Shown in pieces: positions 35,569-45,293 of a stretch of 64,000 nt of DNA (its first letter is position 1; each line of letters starts with the position of its first letter). Source of the DNA: an uncultured Dorea sp. (lineage in GTDB: Bacteria > Bacillota > Clostridia > Lachnospirales > Lachnospiraceae). The notes beneath the pieces were generated by a model, which saw only the letters and a list, made by a program, of their open reading frames with translations, did not search any database and was not told the DNA's origin. The stretch lies in NCBI GenBank assembly GCA_947652615.1, contig CANTDX010000006.1:28948-92947 (forward strand), written 5' to 3'. The translations under genes and the position numbers were made by a program.

Positions 35569-36039
35569 ATGGAATTTACCCATTTTGATCAGGATGGCAA
35601 TGCGGTCATGGTAGACGTCTCCGGTAAGGAGATTACGGAACGGTCGGCTCTCGCCCAGGGAAAGATACGGGTGAGCCGGGAAGTGTTCGAGGCTGTGGCC
35701 GGGCAGAAGGTGAAGAAGGGAGATGTTCTGACCGTTGCCCAGGTAGCGGGGATCATGGGGACGAAGAAGACGGCAGAGCTGATTCCCATGTGCCATTATC
35801 TGCATCTTACGAATTCTAAGGTCATGTTTCGGATGGATCCGGAAGAACTTGTGATCGAAGTCCTCTGTCAGGTTAAGACAGAGGGGAAGACGGGAGTTGA
35901 GATGGAAGCTCTGACAGGCGTGTCGGTTGCACTTCTTACCATCTATGACATGTGCAAAGCGATCGACAAGCGGATGGTGATGGAGGATATCCATCTGTGT
36001 GAGAAGACAGGCGGCAAGAGCGGAGAGTTCAGATTTTAG
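35569..36039 (+). CDS. moaC: Cyclic pyranopterin monophosphate synthase
   Basis: The 156-residue MoaC has [66 protein letters not shown] and the C-terminal KTGGKSGEF. It makes cyclic pyranopterin monophosphate in molybdenum cofactor synthesis. The ATG at 35569 follows ACGAGGAGA and fits the family; the frame is open further upstream inside ptsI but is not MoaC-like. No other moa gene is nearby. Co-transcription with ptsI is odd functionally. A strong hairpin follows. Confidence 0.95.
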   Translation: MEFTHFDQDGNAVMVDVSGKEITERSALAQGKIRVSREVFEAVAGQKVKKGDVLTVAQVAGIMGTKKTAELIPMCHYLHLTNSKVMFRMDPEELVIEVLCQVKTEGKTGVEMEALTGVSVALLTIYDMCKAIDKRMVMEDIHLCEKTGGKSGEFRF

Positions 36040-36052
36040 AAGATATAGACAG

Positions 36053-36099
36053 AAAGAGGCTGTGTTGTATGATCAGGCGTCATACAGCACAGCCTCTTT
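36053..36099. terminator. Long hairpin terminator between moaC and glgD
   Basis: Arms 36053-36072 and 36080-36099 pair over 20 bases with a single G-U, starting AAAGAGGCTGTG. The T-tract is short on either side, but the stem is very stable and lies between convergent genes. Confidence 0.75.
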
Positions 36100-36160
36100 G
36101 TAAGTATCTGTATCTGGCTGACACGGCAGCGTTGTCGTTCAACGGCCGCCGCGTATCATA

Positions 36161-37276
36161 TTATAAAGTATCTTCACGTCTGATGTATCCCGGATTCTCA
36201 GGATCCGCGATGATCTCTTTCGCATGGATGATCTTGGCGTGCTTGTCAACGACCTGATAGTCAATGGTGATATCCTCGCCGATCATTGCACCGGGCAGAA
36301 CAACACTGTTCTTAACTACGGCGCCCTTCTTGATCACGCATCCGCGTCCGATTACGGAATTCTCTATGGTTCCTTCGATCAGGCATCCGTTGGATACGAC
36401 GGAGCTTTTCACGTCTGCCGTCTCGAAATACTGTGTCGGGCAGGAGTCGTTGGTCCTGGTATATACAGGCCATTCGTCATCAAAGAGATTGGATGCTCTC
36501 TTGAAGTCGATCAGTTCGATGTTGGCATTATAGAAGCTCTTAAGGTCTGTGATGGATGCAAAATATCCCCTGTGGGAAATACCGCGCACATCCAAATCCT
36601 CGCATGCATTGTTGACGATATCTGCCAGTGTATACATGGAAGATAAGGTCTTGGCCTTCTTAATCAGGTCGGTGAACAGATCCTTCTTCATAATATATGT
36701 ATCCATGAAGATATTCCTGTTCTTGGCGTTGCCGCGGTTCTGCTCTAAGGACAGGACACCCTTCTGCCGGTTCAGATTCAGAGTATTGCAGTTAAGGAAG
36801 GTATCCTTGGCATTATCTACACTGTGATATAATAATGTAATATCTGCTTCTGATTCAATATGATTCGCAAGCAGAGTGCTGAAATCAGCAGAGTATACCA
36901 TGTAGCTCGGCGCGATAACGACGTAAGGCTGGTGTGATCTCTCAATACATTCCAGATTCGCTGAGAACGCAGCAATATCCGTGTTGTAAAGGTCGTTGTC
37001 GCCTTTGGATTCGGAGAACAGGATATGCAGCCTGCCGCGCTTGGAGTTAATGTTATAATGACGTCCGGTTCCAAGATGCTCAACAAGGGAGCGGGGCTTT
37101 CTTCTGATATATACCTGAATGCGGTCGATTCCGCTGTTGCTCATATTAGAGATCGGGAAATCGATCACACGGTATCTTCCGAGGAATGAAAATGCTCCGA
37201 TCGGTCGATATTCTTCCATTCCCTTTACCCAGATATGATTCCCGGAAAAATTAACGATTCCTAATGCTTTGCTCAT
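36161..37276 (-). CDS. glgD: GlgD subunit of glucose-1-phosphate adenylyltransferase
   Basis: The 371-residue GlgC paralogue has the nucleotidyltransferase fold (RYRVIDFPISNMSNSGIDRIQVY) and a C-terminal left-handed beta-helix (CLIEGTIENSVIGRGCVIKKGAVVKNSVVL). It lacks the full GlgC glycine-rich GGRGSRL loop, having FSGNHIWVK instead. GlgD partners GlgC and raises activity in Firmicutes glycogen synthesis. It starts one base after glgC ends, so the two are an operon. Confidence 0.95.
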   Translation of the reverse strand: MSKALGIVNFSGNHIWVKGMEEYRPIGAFSFLGRYRVIDFPISNMSNSGIDRIQVYIRRKPRSLVEHLGTGRHYNINSKRGRLHILFSESKGDNDLYNTDIAAFSANLECIERSHQPYVVIAPSYMVYSADFSTLLANHIESEADITLLYHSVDNAKDTFLNCNTLNLNRQKGVLSLEQNRGNAKNRNIFMDTYIMKKDLFTDLIKKAKTLSSMYTLADIVNNACEDLDVRGISHRGYFASITDLKSFYNANIELIDFKRASNLFDDEWPVYTRTNDSCPTQYFETADVKSSVVSNGCLIEGTIENSVIGRGCVIKKGAVVKNSVVLPGAMIGEDITIDYQVVDKHAKIIHAKEIIADPENPGYIRREDTL

Positions 37277-37277
37277 A

Positions 37278-38417
37278 TTATTCTACCCCCTTTACGCGTT
37301 TTGCCACGAGCTCGATATGTTCGCTGTCAGCGCTTCCAACGACAGCTTCTTTGCCGATCTTGACTCCGTCAGCCACAAGAGCGCGCTGCACGACTGCGCC
37401 CGCTTCTACTTTGACGCCCGGCATTAATACGCTGTCAATGATCTTAGCGCCTTCACCGACCTCGACGCCGGTAAACAGGACAGAGTTCTTCACTTCACCT
37501 TCAATGACACAGCCCTGTGTGACGAAAGAACGCTTGATACTTGCTTCCGGTCCTACATAATGAGGCAGGGTAGTTGCATCTTCCGTATAGATCTTCCAGG
37601 TCGGATCATTCAAGTCGAGTTCGTTATTAGAGTCGAGAAGGTCCATATTAGCTTCCCACAGAGAGTCGATGGTTCCTACGTCCTTCCAGTAGCCTTTGAA
37701 TCTGTATGCGTACAGAGTCTTGTTGTCAGCAAGAAGCTGAGGGATGATATCCTTACCAAAATCATGGTGGGAATCAGGATCCTTCATATCAGCGACCAGA
37801 AGCTTTCGAAGAGGCTTCCAGTTGAAGATGTAGATACCCATGGACGCAAGATTGCTCTTAGGGTGCTCAGGCTTCTCCTGGAATTCGATAATATGCCCTT
37901 CTTCGTCCGTATGCATGATACCGAAACGGCTCGCCTCCTTGAACGGCACTTCGATAACGGCGATGGTAGCGTCTGCATTGTTCGCCTTATGCTCCGCCAG
38001 CATCTTGGCATAATTCATCTTGTAGATATGGTCGCCGGAAAGAACGAGTATGTATTCCGGGGAATAGGTGTCGATAAAGTCAATATTCTGTGAGATCGCA
38101 TCTGCAGTTCCCCGGTAGACGTCCAGATTGGCGTCAGCTTTCTCGCGCGGCGGGAGTACATATACGCCGCTGTCTTTTGCATCCAGACCCCAGCGGCGTC
38201 CGGCTGCAACATAACTGTTCAATAGAACGGATTCATATTGTGTCAGTACACCGACTACATCAATGCCGCTATTGGCACAGTTGCTTAACGGGAAATCAAC
38301 AATGCGGTACTTACCACCATATGAAACGGCCGGTTTGGCTACTTTGTTGGTCAGGTCATGCAGACGGGAGCCACGGCCACCGGCTAAAATCATCGCTAAC
38401 ATATTATTTTGTTTCAT
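37278..38417 (-). CDS. glgC: Glucose-1-phosphate adenylyltransferase, catalytic subunit
   Basis: The 379-residue protein has the catalytic loop [52 protein letters not shown] and C-terminal hexapeptide repeats. It makes ADP-glucose for glycogen. The ATG at 38417 fits the family; the frame runs 39 codons further upstream through AT-rich promoter sequence, which is rejected. Other glycogen genes (glgA, glgB, glgP) are not in the window. Confidence 0.96.
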   Translation of the reverse strand: MKQNNMLAMILAGGRGSRLHDLTNKVAKPAVSYGGKYRIVDFPLSNCANSGIDVVGVLTQYESVLLNSYVAAGRRWGLDAKDSGVYVLPPREKADANLDVYRGTADAISQNIDFIDTYSPEYILVLSGDHIYKMNYAKMLAEHKANNADATIAVIEVPFKEASRFGIMHTDEEGHIIEFQEKPEHPKSNLASMGIYIFNWKPLRKLLVADMKDPDSHHDFGKDIIPQLLADNKTLYAYRFKGYWKDVGTIDSLWEANMDLLDSNNELDLNDPTWKIYTEDATTLPHYVGPEASIKRSFVTQGCVIEGEVKNSVLFTGVEVGEGAKIIDSVLMPGVKVEAGAVVQRALVADGVKIGKEAVVGSADSEHIELVAKRVKGVE

Positions 38418-38459
38418 AGTGTGTCCTCTCTTTCCATTTATGTTACATAAGATTAGATT

Positions 38460-38488
38460 ATTATACAATTTTTTTATCATTATTTCCA
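38460..38488 (-). promoter_or_regulatory. Promoter of glgC-glgD
   Basis: On the minus strand TGGAAA (38483-38488), a 17-base spacer and TATAAT (38460-38465) lie 43 bases before the glgC ATG. Confidence 0.6.
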
Positions 38489-38556
38489 TAATTTTGTATA
38501 AAAAAATAAAAATTTTTCCAAATAATTTTTGCATTATGTTGCCCGCATTAATTTAC

Positions 38557-38585
38557 TTGACATCTTCTGTAAAAAACAGCAAAAT
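38557..38585 (+). promoter_or_regulatory. Promoter of the ABC-F gene
   Basis: TTGACA (38557-38562), a 17-base spacer and CAAAAT (38580-38585) lie 35 bases before the chosen start. The spacer contains a small CTGT/ACAG hairpin. Confidence 0.5.
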
Positions 38586-38619
38586 AAAATATACAAATAA
38601 ATGAATGATGAGGATAATT

Positions 38620-40464
38620 ATGAATTTGCTTACAATGGAACATATTACGAAGTCTTATACGGAGAGGAAGATTCTGGATGACGTGGGATTCAGTATCAGT
38701 GAACGGGAGAAGATCGGTGTGATCGGAATAAACGGCATGGGGAAGTCCACTTTGCTCAAGATTGCGGCAGGGATCGAGGAAGCGGACTTAGGGAAGGTCA
38801 GCATGGGGAATCAGGTGAAGGTCTGTTATCTTCCGCAGACGCCGGTATTTGAAGAAGAAATGACGGTCCTTGAGGCGGCGATTGCGGGCGGTGTGGGCGG
38901 CCCGGACCGTTTTACGGCAGAGGCAGAGGCGAAAGCGATGCTGAACCGTCTGGGATTCACGGATTACGGGGAGAGGGTAGAGCATATGTCAGGCGGGCAG
39001 AGGAAGCGTGCTGCGCTGATCAATGTGCTTCTTGAACCGGCAGATATACTGATCCTGGATGAGCCGACCAATCATCTGGATTCAGAGATGTCCGAGTGGC
39101 TGGAGGAGTATCTGATCCGATATAGAGGTGCAATCCTGATGGTGACTCACGACCGGTATTTCCTGGACCGCGTAGCCAGCCGTATCGTAGAGGTAGACGG
39201 CGGCAAGCTCTACAGCTATCCGGGGAATTATTCGGAGTTTGTCCGTCTTAAGGGAGAACGGCAGGATATGGAGCTTGCCGCACAGCGCAAGCGCAAGAGC
39301 CTGCTCCGTACAGAGCTTCAGTGGCTTAGCCGGGGCGCAAGGGCGCGGAGTACGAAACAGAAGGCGCATATAGACCGGATCATGGCCATGCAGGAGATCC
39401 AGGATATGCAGGAGGAGAAGCGGGTACAGATGGATTCAGTTGCCTCCAGGATGGGAAATAAGACGGTTGAAGTGTCAGGTATCAGCAAATCCTATGGCAA
39501 ACGTGTCCTGATCAGGGATTATAACTATATCTTCCTTAAAAATGACCGGATCGGGATCATAGGCCCCAACGGCTGCGGCAAGACGACGCTTCTTAAGATC
39601 ATCCACGGAGATGAGAAGCCGGATGCCGGAGGAATCGAGATCGGACAGACTATCCGCATGGGGTATTTTTCCCAGGAAAATGAATTCATGGATGAATCTG
39701 TGAGGGTGATTGATTATGTGAAAGAGGTGGGAGAGTATATCGCCACATCCGACGGCAGGATCACGGCGTCGCAGATGCTTGAGAACTTTCTGTTCGACGG
39801 GGTGATGCAGTGGTCAAGGATTGAGAAACTGTCAGGAGGGGAGAGGAGACGTCTCTATCTGCTCAGAGTGCTGATGAGCGCGCCCAATGTCCTGATCCTG
39901 GACGAGCCTACCAATAATCTGGACATCCAGACATTGACGATTCTGGAGGATTATCTGGATCGGTTCGACGGGATCATCATTATTGTGTCACATGACCGGT
40001 ATTTTCTGGACCGCACGGTGAACCGTATCTTCTCTTTTGAGGGGGAAGGGCAGATCCGCCAGTTTGAAGGCGGATATTCCGACTATCTGATCCGCAGGGA
40101 GCTTCTGAATCCGGAGGAGGGTGAGATTCCCGGGAAGGGTCCTAAGGGGAAGAACAGCCCTGGAGCGGAGGATTCTGACGAGACTGCGGTGCGCGCAGCG
40201 AAGGGCTCCTGGAAGCAACATGAGAAGAAATTAAGATTCACGTTCAAAGAGCAGAAGGAGTTCGAGACGATAGACGAAGAGATCGCGAAGCTGGAAGAGA
40301 TGATCTGTGCCCTGGATGAACAGATCGCGGCGAACGCCACGAATTCGGCAAGACTTAATGAACTGCTGAAAGAGAAAGATGAGACGGAGCAGCAGTTGGA
40401 AGAGAAGATGGACAGATGGGTATATTTGAATGATTTGAATGATAAGATTCAACAAAGGATGTGA
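38620..40464 (+). CDS. ABC-F family ATPase (Uup-like)
   Basis: The 614-residue soluble protein has two ATPase domains and no membrane part. Domain 1 has Walker A GINGMGKST, signature MSGGQRKR and Walker B ILILDEPTNHLD. A linker of about 80 residues carries the basic GARARSTKQKAHIDR. Domain 2 has GPNGCGKTT, LSGGERRR and LILDEPTNNLD. A C-terminal coiled coil (about 535-614, KQHEKKLRFTFKEQKEFETIDEEIAKLEE) is like Uup. ABC-F proteins act on ribosomes, and some give antibiotic protection, but the coiled-coil tail fits a housekeeping Uup-type member. The start at 38620 follows GAGGAT; an ATG at 38605 is less likely. Confidence 0.92.
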   Translation: MNLLTMEHITKSYTERKILDDVGFSISEREKIGVIGINGMGKSTLLKIAAGIEEADLGKVSMGNQVKVCYLPQTPVFEEEMTVLEAAIAGGVGGPDRFTAEAEAKAMLNRLGFTDYGERVEHMSGGQRKRAALINVLLEPADILILDEPTNHLDSEMSEWLEEYLIRYRGAILMVTHDRYFLDRVASRIVEVDGGKLYSYPGNYSEFVRLKGERQDMELAAQRKRKSLLRTELQWLSRGARARSTKQKAHIDRIMAMQEIQDMQEEKRVQMDSVASRMGNKTVEVSGISKSYGKRVLIRDYNYIFLKNDRIGIIGPNGCGKTTLLKIIHGDEKPDAGGIEIGQTIRMGYFSQENEFMDESVRVIDYVKEVGEYIATSDGRITASQMLENFLFDGVMQWSRIEKLSGGERRRLYLLRVLMSAPNVLILDEPTNNLDIQTLTILEDYLDRFDGIIIIVSHDRYFLDRTVNRIFSFEGEGQIRQFEGGYSDYLIRRELLNPEEGEIPGKGPKGKNSPGAEDSDETAVRAAKGSWKQHEKKLRFTFKEQKEFETIDEEIAKLEEMICALDEQIAANATNSARLNELLKEKDETEQQLEEKMDRWVYLNDLNDKIQQRM

Positions 40465-40512
40465 ATTGTGGATAATCATAAATATCTTGCAAAGATTTTC
40501 TGAAAATAACTC

Positions 40513-40541
40513 TTACATTTTGAGAATGATAGTGGTATAAT
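40513..40541 (+). promoter_or_regulatory. Promoter of the CarD leader transcript
   Basis: TTACAT (40513-40518), a 17-base spacer and TATAAT (40536-40541) preceded by TGG give a strong extended -10 promoter. Predicted start is near 40548, about 180 bases before the CarD ATG. Confidence 0.8.
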
Positions 40542-40619
40542 ATAGAAATAAAGGGATTATATGTCATTGGGATTACAACTTACAGATTCAACTTTATAGC
40601 TTTAACTCCAGACATACTG

Positions 40620-40673
40620 GCGTACAGTCTCAGGCAGCATGGGGAAGGTGCCGCAGTAGTGTACGCTTTTTTT
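40620..40673 (+). terminator. Terminator hairpin inside the CarD leader
   Basis: GCGTACA (40620-40626) pairs with TGTACGC (40660-40666), with an inner GGCA/TGCC stem (40633-40636 and 40649-40652), followed by TTTTTTT. It lies 55 bases upstream of the CarD start codon and about 125 bases after the promoter. It could be an attenuator or the end of a small RNA. Confidence 0.8.
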
Positions 40674-40728
40674 GTGGACATCCTTTATTGCAGTAACATG
40701 TTAATACGGAACCGGTAAGGAGGTAGTT

Positions 40729-41235
40729 ATGTTCAAGATAGGAGATTATGTGGCACATTACAAAGAAGGTGTCTGTGAGGTAATGAGTATCGGGAAGCTG
40801 AATATTAGCTGCTCCGATAAGGAGAAGGAATACTATACATTGAAGCCTCTCTATGATGCCGGGGGAACTCTGTATACGCCAGTAGACAATGAGAAGAGAC
40901 AGATCCGGGAAGTGATCTCCGGAGAAGAAGCGCAGGCATTGATCGATGATATGCTGAATATTGAGATGATCGGGGTAGCGGATGAGAAGAGACGCGAGCT
41001 GTCCTATAAGGAAGCGTTGCTGAGGAATCAGTGCAGAGATTGGATTTCTCTGATCAAGACCTCTTATATACGGAAGATGAACAGGCTTGCTTCCGGGAAG
41101 AAGGTCATTAATGTGGATGATAAGTATCTGAATATCGCAGAGAAATTCCTCTATGGAGAGTTCGCGGTTGCCTTGGGCCTGCCTAAGGATGAAGTGAAGG
41201 GATATATATCAGGTTATCTGAAGAGGGAGTCTTAG
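40729..41235 (+). CDS. CarD family transcriptional regulator
   Basis: The 168-residue protein has an N-terminal RNA-polymerase-interacting Tudor-like domain (FKIGDYVAHYKEGVCEVMSIGKL...YYTLKPLYDAGGTLYTPVDN, about 2-60) and an all-helical C-terminal domain (about 70-165). CarD/CdnL proteins bind the RNA polymerase beta subunit and stabilise open complexes. A good GGTAAGGAGG site precedes the ATG. The gene sits behind an unusual 180-base leader with a full terminator, implying conditional expression. Confidence 0.9.
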   Translation: MFKIGDYVAHYKEGVCEVMSIGKLNISCSDKEKEYYTLKPLYDAGGTLYTPVDNEKRQIREVISGEEAQALIDDMLNIEMIGVADEKRRELSYKEALLRNQCRDWISLIKTSYIRKMNRLASGKKVINVDDKYLNIAEKFLYGEFAVALGLPKDEVKGYISGYLKRES

Positions 41236-41252
41236 CAGATTTGATATAAGTC

Positions 41253-41300
41253 AAGGGAATATCAGGGGATGACAGAGGCGTCTATCCCTGATATTCCCTT
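41253..41300. terminator. Bidirectional terminator between CarD and alpha-galactosidase genes
   Basis: Arms 41253-41270 and 41284-41300 (AAGGGAATATCAG / CTGATATTCCCTT) pair over 17 bases with one bulge. The genes on either side converge. Confidence 0.85.
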
Positions 41301-41318
41301 GTTGTCTTATCGCGGTAT

Positions 41319-43562
41319 TTATACGGCAGGGCACTCCACGATATGGATCCGGAAGCTTTCGTATTCTTCTGCAGCCGTCGGGAGCAGGAGTCCGCCATTC
41401 ATCAGCACGTCCCCGGGATATTCTTCATCGTTTACCGTATAGATACTGTCTGCATTCAATCCTTTCAGACACATCCAGCGTCCGGGACCGTTAGGATGGA
41501 TCTGGAGAGCGACGATGCAAAGAAGCGCTTCGCTTCCGTCTTCTGCGGCGAATTCCCATCCATGGTAAGCGTCTGCTGTATCGGGATCGGTAAGCCGGTA
41601 ATAGTCTCCGTACTGGATCAGGTCATAATATTCCTTGAATTCCCTGATCTGAGCTTTTACAATGGTCTTCTCATCTTCGGTCATCTTATTGACGTCCAGC
41701 TCATATCCGAACGTACCGGACATTGCAACCGTCGCCCTGGTATTTAACGGAGTGATACGTCGGGTCTGCTCGTTGGGGCAGTGGGATACATGGGATCCCA
41801 TGGTGCTGACAGGATAGCCGAAGGAAGTGCCGTACTGGATACTGAGCCTCTCGATGGCGTCGGTATCGTCGCTGCACCAGATCTGGGGCGTGTAATAGAG
41901 CATTCCGGCGTCAAAACGTCCGCCGCCGCCGCTGCAGCCCTCGATCAGCATATCAGGATAGCGCTGCGTTAATTTTTCAAGCATATCATAGAGACCTAAG
42001 ACATAGCGGTGCATAACTTCTCCCTGGCGCTTTGCGGGAAGAGAGGCGCTGTAGAGGTCTGCAAGGCTTCTGTTCAAGTCCCACTTGAGATATTCGATCC
42101 TGGCCGAGTCAAGTACCTGGCATATATGGCTGAAGATATATTCCCGTACGTCCTCTCTGGAGAAATCAAGCAGTAATTGAAGCCGGGAACGGGTAGGCTG
42201 TTTCCCTGGAACGGTGAAGGCCCAGTCAGGGTGCTCACGGTAGAGGTCGCTGTCTTCATTGATCCCTTCCGGTTCAAACCAGATACCGAACTGAAGTCCA
42301 AGGCCGTGGATCTGGTCAGACAGCTCCTTAAGCGTACAGCCAAGCTTCTTCTCATTCACCGTCCAGTCCCCGAGGCCGGACACATCCAGGTCGCGTTTGC
42401 CGAACCATCCGTCGTCCATGACGAAGAGTTCTATGCCGAGATCTGCCGCGTCCCTTGCCATCTGTATCAGCTTGTCTCCGTCAAAATCGAAATACACGCC
42501 TTCCCAGTCATTCAGCAGGACCGGCCGTCTCTTAGCGGTCCATTTGCCCCGGCACAGATGGGTGCGGTAAGCCTGGTGGAAGATACGAGATAACCGGCCA
42601 AGTCCCTGGGCGGAGTAAGCCAATGCTGCTTCCGGTGCATGAAAGCGTTCCGCTGGCTTTACACAGTAGCAGAAGTTATCAGGATGGATACCAAGGAGGA
42701 GACGGGTCTGGTTATACTGGTCAAGCTCGGCGTTCCCCAGGAAGTCCCCGCTGTACAGGAAAGAAAAACCGTAACAGTTTCCGGTGTCTTCTGTCGTATC
42801 CCTGTCAGAGAGGATAAGGAACGGGTTGTACTGGTGGCTGGAGGTTCCGCGTGTACTTCCAACCGAGTGGATCCCGTGGCCCAGAGGCGTCCGCTGATGG
42901 TTGCGTTCCTTAACATGGCGTCCGTAGAAGGTATGCAGGTCATAGCTTCCATGTAAGTAATCGACACAGACGCTCTGTATGTTCTCAAGGTAAATGTCCA
43001 AGCCGCTGTGATTCTCGACGCAGACTGCTCTGGTGATGATATCCAGGTCTTCCATGACGCCGTAGTAGAGATGGACATAGAACATCCGGCGGGTGTCCTC
43101 CAGAGTAATAATCAATGTGTCAGACTTCGCGTCATGTTCTGTTGGATCGCAGATCCCCCGGGGCTGATTGTTCCCGTCCAGTGTATCGTAGAGCGATGGA
43201 AGTCCCGGAAGAGAGTATTTGCCCTTGTGGATCTCATGTGAGAGATAACGCAGGTCACATGCGGCAGTGCCGTCCGGATAGCGGACCTTAAGCGCCGTAG
43301 AGCGGTAGTCGCCGCTTCCGTAGACAGGGAATTCCTGAGGAAGCGCATCCAGGGAGTAAGTACGGTCGTCGCCCGCGTCGTAGGGATTGCCGGAGAACCC
43401 TCTGTCCGCGTATGCGATCCGGTAGGAATAGTCGAAAGCAGAACCCTTCATACCAAACCAGGTATGGAGTAATACTCCATACCTGTCTGCTTTCATTTGG
43501 TACATACTATGGGCTGTTGTCAGGGTAAATAGTCTGCTCGTGCTGTCAAATAAAATAGCCAT
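41319..43562 (-). CDS. aga: Alpha-galactosidase, glycoside hydrolase family 36
   Basis: The 747-residue enzyme is full length for clan-D GH36. The predicted nucleophile is D495 in YLKWDLNR, and the acid/base is D565 in WCSDDTD; the 70-residue spacing matches characterised GH36 alpha-galactosidases. Other marks are NDWEGVYFDFD, FVMDDGWFGKR, FGIWFEPEGI and EGCSGGGGRFD. It removes terminal alpha-galactose from melibiose, raffinose or stachyose. No signal peptide is present, so the sugars are cut after import by the adjacent ABC transporter. It is the last gene of a four-gene minus-strand operon. Confidence 0.96.
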   Translation of the reverse strand: MAILFDSTSRLFTLTTAHSMYQMKADRYGVLLHTWFGMKGSAFDYSYRIAYADRGFSGNPYDAGDDRTYSLDALPQEFPVYGSGDYRSTALKVRYPDGTAACDLRYLSHEIHKGKYSLPGLPSLYDTLDGNNQPRGICDPTEHDAKSDTLIITLEDTRRMFYVHLYYGVMEDLDIITRAVCVENHSGLDIYLENIQSVCVDYLHGSYDLHTFYGRHVKERNHQRTPLGHGIHSVGSTRGTSSHQYNPFLILSDRDTTEDTGNCYGFSFLYSGDFLGNAELDQYNQTRLLLGIHPDNFCYCVKPAERFHAPEAALAYSAQGLGRLSRIFHQAYRTHLCRGKWTAKRRPVLLNDWEGVYFDFDGDKLIQMARDAADLGIELFVMDDGWFGKRDLDVSGLGDWTVNEKKLGCTLKELSDQIHGLGLQFGIWFEPEGINEDSDLYREHPDWAFTVPGKQPTRSRLQLLLDFSREDVREYIFSHICQVLDSARIEYLKWDLNRSLADLYSASLPAKRQGEVMHRYVLGLYDMLEKLTQRYPDMLIEGCSGGGGRFDAGMLYYTPQIWCSDDTDAIERLSIQYGTSFGYPVSTMGSHVSHCPNEQTRRITPLNTRATVAMSGTFGYELDVNKMTEDEKTIVKAQIREFKEYYDLIQYGDYYRLTDPDTADAYHGWEFAAEDGSEALLCIVALQIHPNGPGRWMCLKGLNADSIYTVNDEEYPGDVLMNGGLLLPTAAEEYESFRIHIVECPAV

Positions 43563-43593
43563 AAGTTTGTCCTCATTTCAGTATTCAATAATC

Positions 43594-44442
43594 TTATTTT
43601 ACCGCACCGTTTACGACACCGTTGATGATCTGTTTCTGGCATACCAGATAGAAGATCAGGATCGGCAGCAGTGCTAGCAGGTAAGAGGCAAATGCCAGGT
43701 TGTAGTTCGTACCGAACTGAGTCTGGAAAGTAAGCTGTGCCAGAGGCAGTGTGTTGGCGCCTGTACCGGACATGATGACAAGCGGAGTCATAACGTCGTT
43801 CCAGGTTCCAAGGGCTGTCAGTACGGCTACCGTAGCGTGCATAGGCGACATGATCGGGAAGATTACCTTCCAGTAGGTTGACCATGTGGTAGCGCCGTCC
43901 ACGAAAGCAGCCTCCTCAAGTGCGATAGGGATGTTCTTCAAGTAGCCTGAGTAGAGCATTACATTCATCGGCATGTAGAACACCAGATAGCATAATATAA
44001 CACCGAACCAGTTGTCAACCCCCATTTGTGCAGTCTGTTTTACCAGAGGCATCATCAGGATCGCGAACGGTACGAACATACCGCTTACGATATAGAGGTA
44101 AGATACCTTGTAGAATTTGCTCTTTGCCATGCTTCTTCCGATGGCGTAGCCTGCCAGGGAGTGGATCAGGATGGCAAGCACTACGGTTGCGATGGTGATC
44201 ATGATACTGTAGCCAAGTGAGTGCCAGAAGTCTGTGACACGCATAGCTTCCGCGAAGTTCTCAAGGCTCCAGCTCTTTGGAAGGCTTAACGCCCCTGCGA
44301 TGTCGTTGGTCATCTCGGACGGTTTCTTGAATGCGATCACAAGCGCCATATAGAGCGGGAAGATAACAGTCAGGCAGCCAACGATCAAAAGGATGGTAAG
44401 CGGCCAGTTTGTAGTAGCCGCGACTTTATTTTTCTGTTTCAT
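43594..44442 (-). CDS. Sugar ABC transporter permease (MsmG/RafG type)
   Basis: The 282-residue permease has six predicted membrane helices and the EAA coupling motif (EEAAFVDGATTWSTYWKVIFPIMSP, about 180-204). It matches the CUT1 class inner subunit paired with MsmF. It forms the channel for oligosaccharide uptake. Its start overlaps the stop of the other permease by one base. No ATPase gene is in the operon, so a shared MsmK-type ATPase encoded elsewhere is expected. Confidence 0.93.
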   Translation of the reverse strand: MKQKNKVAATTNWPLTILLIVGCLTVIFPLYMALVIAFKKPSEMTNDIAGALSLPKSWSLENFAEAMRVTDFWHSLGYSIMITIATVVLAILIHSLAGYAIGRSMAKSKFYKVSYLYIVSGMFVPFAILMMPLVKQTAQMGVDNWFGVILCYLVFYMPMNVMLYSGYLKNIPIALEEAAFVDGATTWSTYWKVIFPIMSPMHATVAVLTALGTWNDVMTPLVIMSGTGANTLPLAQLTFQTQFGTNYNLAFASYLLALLPILIFYLVCQKQIINGVVNGAVK

Positions 44443-45293
44443 TATAACTGTTCCTCCTTCTTTCCTGTAATAGTAAGCTGGGCAACAGAGATAGCGACGA
44501 TCACGATAAAGAAGATAACCGCGTTAGCACTCTGAAAACCAAATTGTCCGCCGCCCATACCATTGTTGTAGATCAGGTAGGAGATGGACTCGGTACTCTG
44601 TGCAGGACCACCCTTGGTCAAAGCCATGATCTGGTCGAATACCATCAGGAAGTCTTTCATACTTAATACCATGTTGATACTGAAGAACGGGATGATCAGC
44701 GGGAAAGTCAGTGACTTGAAGCTTAACCATCCGGTAGCGCCGTCGATCGCGCCTGCCTCATATACGTCCGCCGGTACCGTCTGAAGACCAGAGATGTAGA
44801 TGAGGGTTGTCTGGGCGATGGACTGCCATGCGGCAACGATGACGATAGCGATCCATGCGGTCTTCGTGTTGGAGAGCATACTTCCGGCTCCGGTCAGTGC
44901 AGGAAGGATGTATGTGAAGATATATCCGAAGATATAACCAACAACCAGTCCGCCCAGGATTCTCGGAACAAAATACATACCTCTTAAAGCGCTCTTGGCT
45001 TTGATCTTGCCGTTTAAGCCCAGTGCAAGGAGCAGGGCGATCACATTCGTCAGGACTGTAGACAGAAGCGCAAATTTGAAGGTAAAGAGATAAGATTTAC
45101 CTACACGTGCGTCTGTAAACAGATCGGCATAGTTACGCATTCCTACCCAGTCATAGCTTCCGAAGCCCTTGAAGTTCGTGAAGCTGTAGATCAGACCCTT
45201 GATCAGCGGCAGAGTGTTAAAGCAGAAGAACAATGCCAGGACGGGGACTGTAATTAATAAAAAGGTCTGGTTTCTGCTGAGTTTTTTATTCAT
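44442..45293 (-). CDS. Sugar ABC transporter permease (MsmF/RafF type)
   Basis: The 283-residue CUT1 permease begins LSRNQTFLLITVPVLALFFCFNTLPLIKGLIYSFTNF. It has six helices and the EAA loop YEAGAIDGATGWLSFKSLTFPLIIP (about 178-202). It pairs with the next permease and the upstream binding protein. One-base overlaps with both neighbours (TAATG) show tight translational coupling. Confidence 0.93.
   Translation of the reverse strand: MNKKLSRNQTFLLITVPVLALFFCFNTLPLIKGLIYSFTNFKGFGSYDWVGMRNYADLFTDARVGKSYLFTFKFALLSTVLTNVIALLLALGLNGKIKAKSALRGMYFVPRILGGLVVGYIFGYIFTYILPALTGAGSMLSNTKTAWIAIVIVAAWQSIAQTTLIYISGLQTVPADVYEAGAIDGATGWLSFKSLTFPLIIPFFSINMVLSMKDFLMVFDQIMALTKGGPAQSTESISYLIYNNGMGGGQFGFQSANAVIFFIVIVAISVAQLTITGKKEEQL

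Noticed and set aside
38620..40464. ABC-F gene as an antibiotic-resistance determinant
   Set aside because: Two-domain ABC-F proteins with a C-terminal coiled coil resemble housekeeping Uup. Nothing in the sequence singles out a resistance subfamily.
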